Origin: JANRKF01 sp033763575
GTDB lineage: Bacteria > Pseudomonadota > Alphaproteobacteria > Rickettsiales > SXRF01
Assembly (NCBI GenBank): GCA_033763575.1
Contig: JANRKF010000011.1
Coordinates: forward strand, 1-64,000
Direction of reading: 5' to 3'
DNA: 64,000 nt
Part shown: one piece after another, positions 57,803 to 64,000 of the stretch
How the letters are laid out: each line of letters starts with the position of its first letter
Position numbering within the stretch: position 1 is the stretch's first letter
Translations under genes and position numbers: made by a program
Notes under the pieces: generated by a model
The model's input: the letters and a program-made list of their open reading frames with translations, nothing else
Told to the model about the DNA's origin: nothing
The model's database searches: none

Positions 57803-59062
57803 ATGACCACATTGATCGAACAAATGCACGAGCTGGGCACAAAGGCTCGCGCCGCAAGCCGTGTACTGGCGGAAGCGAGCAACGCCAACCGCGACATGGC
57901 GCTGGTGATTGCGGCGCGCTGCCTGCGTGAATATGCGTCCGATATATTAGCCGCCAACAGCAAGGATGTCGCGGCGGCGATCGCCAAGAAACTCGACGCG
58001 GCGATGATCGACCGGCTGATGCTGGATCCGAAACGCATCGAATCGATGGCGGCGGGGCTGGAGACGATTGTCACGGTGCCCGATCCGCTGAACCGGATGA
58101 TTGATGAGTGGGCGCGCCCGAACGGACTCGTCATTCAGCGCGTGAGCGTGCCGCTCGGTGTCATCGGGATTATTTATGAATCGCGTCCGAACGTGACGGC
58201 GGATGCGGCGGCGCTTTGCATCAAATCCGGCAACGCGGCGATTTTGCGCGGCGGTTCGGAGAGCCTCCATTCCTCGCAGGCGATTCTGAAATGCGTGCAG
58301 GAGGGGCTGAAGGCGGCCAACCTGCCGCTGGAATGCGTGCAGATGGTGCCGGTCGTCGACCGCGAGGCGGTGGGTATTATGCTTGGTATGAGCGGGTTTA
58401 TCGACGTGATCGTGCCGCGTGGCGGAAAATCGCTTACCAGCCGGGTGATGGCGGATAGCAAGGTTCCGACCATCCTGCATCTGGACGGCAATTGCCACAC
58501 TTATATTCACAAGGATGCCGACGAACAGATGGCGATCAATGTGCTCACGAATGCGAAAATGCGTCGGCTTGGCATTTGCGGCGCCACCGAATCGCTGCTG
58601 ATCGATGCGCAAATCGCACCGCATTTGCTGCCGAAAATCGCCGCCGAATTTTTGCGTGAAGGCTGCGAAATGCGCGGTGACGAGGCTGCCCGCAAACTCG
58701 CCGACCATATCCATCCGGCCAGCGACGAGGACTGGGGCACGGAATATCTGGCGGCGGTGATTTCGGTGAAAGTCGTGGCCGATGTCAGCGAAGCGATCGC
58801 GCATATTAACCGTTACGGCTCGCACCATACCGACGCCATCATCACCGAGGATAAACCCACCGCCCGCCGTTTCCTGCGCGGGGTGGACAGCGCCATCGTC
58901 ATGCATAATACCAGCACCCAGTTCGCCGATGGCGGCGAGTTTGGTTTCGGCGGCGAAATCGGCATCTCCACCGGCAGGCTGCATGCCCGCGGACCCGTCG
59001 GCGCCGAACAGCTTACCACTTATAAATATGTCATCCATGGCACTGGACAGATACGCGCTTAG
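57803..59062 (+). CDS. proA: Gamma-glutamyl phosphate reductase
   Basis: 419 aa. IGIIYESRPNVTADAAALCIKSGNAAILRGG, IVPRGGKSLTSRV, HLDGNCHTYIHKDAD, RRLGICGATESLLID (catalytic Cys), THTDAI-like HHTDAIITED, and FGFGGEIGISTGRLHARGPVGAEQLTTYKY. Second step of proline synthesis. A separate promoter and element R11 separate it from proB. Confidence 0.97.
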   Translation: MTTLIEQMHELGTKARAASRVLAEASNANRDMALVIAARCLREYASDILAANSKDVAAAIAKKLDAAMIDRLMLDPKRIESMAAGLETIVTVPDPLNRMIDEWARPNGLVIQRVSVPLGVIGIIYESRPNVTADAAALCIKSGNAAILRGGSESLHSSQAILKCVQEGLKAANLPLECVQMVPVVDREAVGIMLGMSGFIDVIVPRGGKSLTSRVMADSKVPTILHLDGNCHTYIHKDADEQMAINVLTNAKMRRLGICGATESLLIDAQIAPHLLPKIAAEFLREGCEMRGDEAARKLADHIHPASDEDWGTEYLAAVISVKVVADVSEAIAHINRYGSHHTDAIITEDKPTARRFLRGVDSAIVMHNTSTQFADGGEFGFGGEIGISTGRLHARGPVGAEQLTTYKYVIHGTGQIRA

Positions 59063-59121
59063 TGCTTGTCATACAAGCGAAAGCTGGTATCCATAAAGGG
59101 CATCTTTAGTGATAGGTGTTT

Positions 59122-59367
59122 ATGAGAAATTTGAGTGAGATGACTCCAGAAGAATATTATTGCTCTCAAACTTATGGCTACACCTTTGATATTGGGCAAT
59201 TCACCCCTAAAGAAAAACGCTTGCTTGAGAAACAGGTTAAGGCAGGTCGCCTTGCTAAAATAAAGGCAGATTGGCCATTTTTTATGGGGGGCACTGTATC
59301 AAAAACCTGTTATATTTATATGCAGCCGATGACTGACAAATCCCTCAGGCAGTCTTTATGTCAATGA
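59122..59367 (+). CDS. Small hypothetical protein upstream of the methyltransferase
   Basis: 81 aa. MRNLSEMTPEEYYCSQTYGYTFDIGQFTPKEKRLLEKQVKAG... Helical start and a C-terminal WPFFMGGTVSKTCYIYMQP. Not recognised. The stop overlaps the methyltransferase start by 10 bp, so the two are probably cotranscribed. AT-richer than the neighbours. Confidence 0.5.
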   Translation: MRNLSEMTPEEYYCSQTYGYTFDIGQFTPKEKRLLEKQVKAGRLAKIKADWPFFMGGTVSKTCYIYMQPMTDKSLRQSLCQ

Positions 59368-60953
59368 CAAACCATCTTTATTACGGCGATAATCTGCATG
59401 TTTTGCGCAATCGGGAGGCATTCCCGAGTGAAAGCGTGGATTTAGTCTATCTCGACCCGCCGTTTAATTCCAATGCCGATTATAATATGCTGTTTAAGTC
59501 GCCGGACGGCAAGCAGAGCCACGCGCAATCTGACGCCTTTGAAGATACATGGCACTGGACGCAGGAAGCGGAGGATGCTTTTGACGAGGTGCTGAAATGC
59601 GACAATAGCGATGTATCGGAAATGCTGGTGGCGATGCGTTCTTTCCTGCGTGAAAACGACATGATGGCCTATCTCACCATGATGACGATACGCCTGATTG
59701 AACTGAAACGCATTCTCAAAGAAACAGGCAGTATTTATCTTCACTGCGACCCCACCGCCAGCCATTATCTCAAAATCATCATGGATGCCATTTTTGGCAA
59801 AGAGAATTTTCGGAATGAGATAACATGGAAGCGCACCAGCGCACATAGTGATGGCAAACGATGGGGGCGGAATACCGATACTATACTTTTTTATACCAAA
59901 GGCAAGAAATGGACATGGAATCAGGTGTATGAGGAGTACAGCGATGAATGGATTGCCCGGTTCTCATATAAAGATGAAGATGGAAGAAGGTGGCGTGATG
60001 CTGATTTATCCGCCAAAGGCCTCACGGGCGGTGGCTATGAATACGAATATAAGGGCGCAAAATCTTTGTGGCGTCTACCCTTGGAATCGATGAAAAAACT
60101 GGATGAAGAAGGACGCCTACATTTTACCAACAAAGGTGGCATCAGGCTCAAACGTTATTTGGATGAAGCAAAAGGCTATTCCGTGCAGGCATTGTGGGAA
60201 GATATTTCCCCTATTAATTCACAAAGCATTGAACGCATGGGCTACCCAACCCAAAAACCCGTAGCACTGCTGGAACGTATTATTCAAGCCTCCAGCAATG
60301 AGGGGGATGTGGTGCTGGATCCATTCTGTGGGTGTGGCACCACCATTCACGCGGCGGAGAAATTGCGCCGCAAATGGATCGGTATCGACATCACCAGCCT
60401 TGCCATTGCCCGTATTGAAGATCGTATTGCTCGAGCCTTCCCCGGCATCACATTTGAAGTGCATGGCACGCCGAAAGATATGGACGGGGCGGCGGCGCTG
60501 GCGCTGGCGGATAAATACCAGTTCCAGTGGTGGGCAGTATCGCTGGTGAATGCGGTACCGTTCGGCGGCAAGAAGAAAGGCGCGGATGGCGGCATCGACG
60601 GCATCATTTATTTCAAGCCCGACGGTAAAACCATGGAAAGAGCCATCGTATCTGTAAAAGGCGGGCAGAATGTCGGCGTGGATATGATTAAAAACCTGAT
60701 TACTACAGTAGAGCATGAAAAAGCGAAAATCGGCGTGCTGCTTTCGCTTGTAGAGCCTACAAAGCCAATGCTCACTGAAGCAGTCAAGGCGGGATATTAT
60801 GAAACGGAATATGGCAAGTATCCCAAAATTCAGATACTGACCATCGGTCAACTTTTTGAGGGTAAGAAGCCGGAAGTGCCGCTCATTGATTCGAGCGCAT
60901 TCAAGAAACCGGCGATTGAATCCCGCGCCACGCAAGGTAAGCTGGATTTGTGA
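59358..60953 (+). CDS. Beta-class DNA methyltransferase fused to a PD-(D/E)XK-like nuclease domain
   Basis: 531 aa. Motif IV DPPFNSNADY near residues 33-42 precedes motif I LDPFCGCGTTIHAA near 320, the beta-class order of N4/N6 methylases. Residues about 385-500 follow the Mrr-like pattern GADGGIDGIIYF...IVSVKGGQNVGVDMIKNL, i.e. Asp, then x-V-K within a strand, a likely PD-(D/E)XK site. So modification and cleavage may lie in one chain. Flanked by AT-richer codons than the neighbours; 4-bp overlap with nadD (GTGA). Recognition site unknown. Confidence 0.85.
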   Translation: MSMTNHLYYGDNLHVLRNREAFPSESVDLVYLDPPFNSNADYNMLFKSPDGKQSHAQSDAFEDTWHWTQEAEDAFDEVLKCDNSDVSEMLVAMRSFLRENDMMAYLTMMTIRLIELKRILKETGSIYLHCDPTASHYLKIIMDAIFGKENFRNEITWKRTSAHSDGKRWGRNTDTILFYTKGKKWTWNQVYEEYSDEWIARFSYKDEDGRRWRDADLSAKGLTGGGYEYEYKGAKSLWRLPLESMKKLDEEGRLHFTNKGGIRLKRYLDEAKGYSVQALWEDISPINSQSIERMGYPTQKPVALLERIIQASSNEGDVVLDPFCGCGTTIHAAEKLRRKWIGIDITSLAIARIEDRIARAFPGITFEVHGTPKDMDGAAALALADKYQFQWWAVSLVNAVPFGGKKKGADGGIDGIIYFKPDGKTMERAIVSVKGGQNVGVDMIKNLITTVEHEKAKIGVLLSLVEPTKPMLTEAVKAGYYETEYGKYPKIQILTIGQLFEGKKPEVPLIDSSAFKKPAIESRATQGKLDL

Positions 60954-61543
60954 GCGCGCCTCTTCCCTTCACCGGCCTGCTTGGCGGCTCGTTCAACCCG
61001 GCGCATGCCGGGCATGTGCATATTTCGCTTGAGGCCAGGAAAATACTGGGGCTTAAAAAAATCTGGTGGATGGTGAGCCCGCAGAATCCGCTTAAATCCG
61101 AGCGGGGCATGGCGCCGTTTCCTGAGCGGTTTGCAGGTGCCAAAGCGATCACGAGGCGGCAGCGTTTCATCCGGGTGAGCGACATCGAAAACCGCATCCA
61201 TACGCGCTACACTATCGACACGCTGCGTAAGCTCAGGCGCCGTTTCCCACGCTTGCACTTCGTCTGGCTGATGGGGGCGGATAATCTTGCCACCATCCAT
61301 CGCTGGCAGGAATGGGAGCAGATCTTTGCGCTGGTACCGGTATTGGTGCTCGACCGCAGCCCGTTTTCGCATTCGGCGCTGCGGAAAAAAGCGGCGCTTC
61401 GCTTTGCAAAATATAGAAAAAACCCGCGCGCGCTGCTTGCCTGTGCCAATCAAGGACTCCCGGTATGGGCCTATACCCACATGCGCCGTCACCCCGAATC
61501 TTCGACCGCCATACGAAAAAACTTGGAAAACCGGCAAAAATAG
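60950..61543 (+). CDS. nadD: Nicotinate-nucleotide adenylyltransferase
   Basis: 197 aa. GLLGGSFNPAHAGHVHIS (H-x-G-H site), WWMVSPQNPLK, FVWLMGADNLATIHRW, and the end SSTAIRKNL (S-x-T-x-I-R). GTG start overlaps the methyltransferase stop. Makes NaAD. Conserved pair with rsfS. Confidence 0.95.
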   Translation: MSAPLPFTGLLGGSFNPAHAGHVHISLEARKILGLKKIWWMVSPQNPLKSERGMAPFPERFAGAKAITRRQRFIRVSDIENRIHTRYTIDTLRKLRRRFPRLHFVWLMGADNLATIHRWQEWEQIFALVPVLVLDRSPFSHSALRKKAALRFAKYRKNPRALLACANQGLPVWAYTHMRRHPESSTAIRKNLENRQK

Positions 61544-61977
61544 TGCATACTGGGGGTGAGGTCGATAATCAGATCGGCCGCAACGCAGGAGAATCGCTTA
61601 TTAGTAACAAAACAGTTTATCCCAAGATTACGCTTAAAAATCTTGAACGTTTGATTGTTTCCGCACTAGGCGATCGCAAAGCAGAGCAAGTCCTTTCCAT
61701 TGATTTAACCGGCAAATCCGACGTTGCTGATCGCATGGTCATCGCCAGCGGCACCAGTGCGCGCCATGTCGCTTCGCTCTCCGATGCGGTGGTCGATGCG
61801 CTGAAAGAGGCCGGTTATGAGCATATTCCGGTGGAAGGCAAGGATGCGTGCGAGTGGGTGCTGGTGGACGCCGGGGACATCATTGTGCATTTGTTCAAGC
61901 CGGATGCGCGGCAGCATTATAATCTCGAGAAGATGTGGTCGGTGAGCCTTCCGAAAACTGCGGAGAGTGTCGGCTAG
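61543..61977 (+). CDS. rsfS: Ribosomal silencing factor RsfS
   Basis: About 144 aa from GTG 61543 (overlapping the nadD TAG), core LERLIVSALGDRKAEQVLSIDLTGKSDVADRMVIASGTSARHVASLSDAV and GKDACEWVLVDAGDIIVHLF. No ATG lies before the core. An ATT at 61600 behind AGGAG would give ~125 aa, closer to the usual 105-120 aa. Blocks subunit joining by binding L14. Confidence 0.88.
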   Translation: MHTGGEVDNQIGRNAGESLISNKTVYPKITLKNLERLIVSALGDRKAEQVLSIDLTGKSDVADRMVIASGTSARHVASLSDAVVDALKEAGYEHIPVEGKDACEWVLVDAGDIIVHLFKPDARQHYNLEKMWSVSLPKTAESVG

Positions 61978-62667
61978 TCACTTTTTCTGCGCGATGACCA
62001 GCAGGTTTTTGCCGAACAGGTGTTTGGTGGCCCGGTCGATGATGCGGCTCGCCGGAAATACCAGCCGGTCGAATAGCTTGACCATAGCGGGATTCAGCTT
62101 TGTTTTATCTCCCGGCAGGTTACGCATCGAAAACCAGCAGATGAATCCGAGCGCATCCACATATTCGGCGCGCCTGATCGCAAACCCTGCCTTCTCCAGC
62201 TTATCCAGCAATGTTTTCTTAGTATAGCGCCGATGATGGCCCACCGCCCTGTCAAAATCCGAATAGAGGCAATGAAAAGCCGGTACATAGAGAAATAACC
62301 GCCCGCCCGCCTGCAGTTTTTCATGGAACTGGTGCAACGTTGCCGCATCATCCTCGATATGTTCGAGCACATTCAAGCTGTAAATGCGTTGTTGCGTTGG
62401 TGCCGCCTCGATGTGGCCCATTGTCGTAAATCCGTGCGTCGCCAGTGTCTCGCGCAAGAACGGGTCTGCCTCCACGGTGGTGATGCGCTTGCCGTGCGCG
62501 GCAAGCCGCAGGGCAAATTCGCCGTTACCCGCCCCGAAATCCAGCGCCTCATCGGCCGCCGCAAGAAACCGCAGCAGCTCCTCTTCCAGGAAACGGTTGT
62601 AATTCACCGCTTCTTTCAGGAATTCGAGCGTCTCCTTGCCGCTATAATGCTGGTCGTGCATGCTCAT
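61978..62667 (-). CDS. Class I SAM-dependent methyltransferase
   Basis: 229 aa. Motif I ALDFGAGNGEFALRLAAHG, acidic post-I ITTVEADPFLRE, IYSLNVLEHIEDDAATLHQFHEKLQAGGRLFLYVPAF, then a UbiG/COQ5-like end with a hydrophobic YVDALGFICWFSMRNLPGD. Small-molecule or glycan/lipid substrate; not resolved. Confidence 0.8.
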   Translation of the reverse strand: MSMHDQHYSGKETLEFLKEAVNYNRFLEEELLRFLAAADEALDFGAGNGEFALRLAAHGKRITTVEADPFLRETLATHGFTTMGHIEAAPTQQRIYSLNVLEHIEDDAATLHQFHEKLQAGGRLFLYVPAFHCLYSDFDRAVGHHRRYTKKTLLDKLEKAGFAIRRAEYVDALGFICWFSMRNLPGDKTKLNPAMVKLFDRLVFPASRIIDRATKHLFGKNLLVIAQKK

Positions 62668-62713
62668 GATTTGTCCGTGGCGTCATTGCGATTTGCTGTT
62701 TACATTAGCATCC

Positions 62714-63136
62714 ATGAAAGTGACCATTGCTGCAATCGGTAAAATGAAAGATGCCTCGCCGGAAGCGATGCTGCTGCGCGAATATATCAAGCGCCTGTCG
62801 TGGAAAATTACTATCAAGGAATGCAAGGACGATGCCGGGTTACTGGCGGCCTGCGCGGGATGCGAAAAGCTCATCGCACTTGACGAGCGCGGCAGGGACA
62901 TGGGAAGCCGCGAGCTGGCCGCGCAGTTTTCGGCGTGGCAGCAGCAGGGTATATCGACGCTGGGGATCGCAATCGGCGGTGCGGGCGGGCTGCATAAGTC
63001 GGTGCGGGATAAGGCTCATCTGCTGCTCGCCTTTGGTCGCGCCACCTGGCCGCATATGCTGGTGCGCGCCATGCTTGCCGAACAGCTTTACCGCGCCTCG
63101 ACGATTATGGACGGCCATCCCTATCACCGCGATTGA
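62714..63136 (+). CDS. rlmH: 23S rRNA pseudouridine-1915 N3-methyltransferase (RlmH)
   Basis: 140 aa. MKVTIAAIGKMKDASPEAMLLREY, LIALDERGRDMGSRELA, IAIGGAGGLHKSVRDKAHLLLAFGRATWPHMLVRAMLAEQLYRA and the end GHPYHRD are classical RlmH (SPOUT fold). Often near nadD-rsfS, as here. Confidence 0.97.
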   Translation: MKVTIAAIGKMKDASPEAMLLREYIKRLSWKITIKECKDDAGLLAACAGCEKLIALDERGRDMGSRELAAQFSAWQQQGISTLGIAIGGAGGLHKSVRDKAHLLLAFGRATWPHMLVRAMLAEQLYRASTIMDGHPYHRD

Positions 63137-64000
63137 TTAGCGCATCGCGCCCGGCGCATGGCCGGTATGTTGGTGTTTGTGTAAATGCACCGTGCCGTCA
63201 TCGTGAAAATCCGGATTATAACCCTGCGCCAGGATTTCTTTTTTGAGCAGGAGTTTTTGCGCTGGCGTCGCATCGTTATAGCGCTCGACCAATGCCGCTT
63301 CTTTTGGCGTCATGTAATGGTTCGGGTCGCCGAAGGGCAGCGGCTTGCCGCTCGTATCCTTGGCGATGAAGGAGTAAGGGCGTTTGGGGTAGTCGGTATC
63401 ATGCCCTGTTTCTTTATGGCTCCCCAGTATTTTATCCGCCCCTATACTGGCAGCCAGCGGAAACAGGGTGGAGCCACAGGTGAGCAAATGCGGCAAGGTC
63501 ACGGCAGCACCGGTAAAGCCAAGGCTGGCTGGTTCCTGATAAGGGATAATACCGATGGAGCCGGTGATATTTTCGACGATCTTTGCGCCGACATTCGGGT
63601 CGATCCATTCGTTTGCGACCATTTCGTTGGCGATATATACCAGCCCGTTGCTGATGCCGGTGAGGATGGAGGGCAGGGCGATCATGGCGCTGGTGGCCAG
63701 GGCACTCCATTTGATCACCTTGCCCCAATCAATACCTTCGCCCGTATGGGTTTCGCTTATCCAGTTGCCGAGCGCCACGCCGCCGATACCCGTTACTGCC
63801 GTTGCAATAATATTGGTGATGCCGCCTTTGGCCAGTTCGCCGCCGATCAGCGGCACATAGGAAAGCATCTTGTTCATTGCGAGCGCTACCCCATCGCCTT
63901 CGACGAGATTGTGCATGCCGAATAGCGTCCCCTCGGCTACGTTTATGTCGCCGATGCCGATGGCGGGCGCGACATACGGGGCAAGAACAATGCCTGCGAC
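63137..64000 (-). CDS. Large membrane protein, 5'-truncated by the window edge
   Basis: The frame stays open to the edge; within the window it reads ...IVLAPYVAPAIGIGDINVAEG... before the Met at 63916, with continuing hydrophobic and coding character, so the gene starts outside. Several predicted membrane segments (LIGGELAKGGITNIIATAVTGIG, ALATSAMIALPSILTGISNGLVY). Soluble His-rich end (DFHDDGTVHLHKHQHTGHAPGAMR) that could bind metal. Not recognised. Confidence 0.6.
   Translation of the reverse strand, partial: VAGIVLAPYVAPAIGIGDINVAEGTLFGMHNLVEGDGVALAMNKMLSYVPLIGGELAKGGITNIIATAVTGIGGVALGNWISETHTGEGIDWGKVIKWSALATSAMIALPSILTGISNGLVYIANEMVANEWIDPNVGAKIVENITGSIGIIPYQEPASLGFTGAAVTLPHLLTCGSTLFPLAASIGADKILGSHKETGHDTDYPKRPYSFIAKDTSGKPLPFGDPNHYMTPKEAALVERYNDATPAQKLLLKKEILAQGYNPDFHDDGTVHLHKHQHTGHAPGAMR

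Noticed and set aside
1..64000. tRNA, rRNA, prophage or insertion sequence genes
   Set aside because: None recognised in any intergenic stretch; no transposase or integrase-like protein among the frames.

Overview
The window looks like a piece of chromosome from a moderately GC-rich, probably uncultured, free-living or facultatively associated alphaproteobacterium. Supporting content: a large NAD-specific glutamate dehydrogenase, a DUF3035 lipoprotein beside lspA/ribF and a paired M16 peptidase locus, a two-domain NifU-type scaffold, a penicillin-binding-protein activator beside rsmI/yraN/gshB, and 3-hydroxybutyrate dehydrogenase next to a patatin. Intact ilvB, purH, proB/proA, serB and cysQ argue against a strongly reduced parasite, although a lone VirB2/TrbC pilin gene is present. 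Lineage is inferred from gene content only. No rRNA, tRNA, CRISPR array, prophage or transposase gene was recognised.

Layout. 1-5118: mtgA, then a three-gene cluster (glutamine-synthetase-like enzyme, glycosyltransferase, sulfotransferase), then a DEAD-box-type helicase. 5557-13295: an ilvB group, miaA and serB back to back, an ankyrin-like unknown, the VirB2-like pilin with a strong terminator, and a YbhB-type periplasmic protein. 13321-29425: a polytopic membrane protein, a NifU-like protein, secF, a MaoC hydratase, ribF-lspA-DUF3035-M16-M16, then an overlapping pgi-mutL-sugar transferase-CapD-purH run. 29520-41923: NAD-GDH, cysQ, an unknown, gshB-BON-yraN-rsmI, a PBP activator, hemW and an unknown. 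42098-53085: a two-component system, bdhA-patatin-rsmA, gmk-sco1, unknowns, a 2OG oxygenase, obgE-rpmA-rplU and gltX. 53174-64000: ettA, nhaA, proB, proA, a methyltransferase fused to a nuclease-like domain, nadD-rsfS, a methyltransferase, rlmH and a truncated membrane protein.

The most unusual signal lies between and inside these genes. Eleven copies of a roughly 85-145 bp palindromic element (called R1-R11 here) lie in 64 kb, all read in the same direction on the + strand. Ten keep a central hairpin whose five-base stem varies between copies but always pairs (TGTAC/GTACA, TGTAT/ATACA, CGTAT/ATACG, CGTAC/GTACG). Two copies share an identical 103-bp interior but have different outer arms, each forming a perfect 10-bp inverted repeat. 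Two copies lie inside the signal-peptide coding region of adjacent M16 peptidase genes, and several supply the stop codons of their neighbours. They resemble the Rickettsia and Wolbachia palindromic elements in behaviour; I claim no sequence homology.

A second repeat class consists of short degenerate tandem repeats, mostly of 7-bp units (8 bp in miaA), comparable in style to cyanobacterial STRR sequences. They occur within or at the starts of housekeeping genes (sulfotransferase, miaA, serB, hemW and its divergent neighbour, obgE, gltX). A third class is a short palindrome with an ATCCCCGCC core. Several promoters (cysQ, the response regulator, proB, proA) place the -10 box 6-8 bases before the ATG, suggesting leaderless mRNAs.
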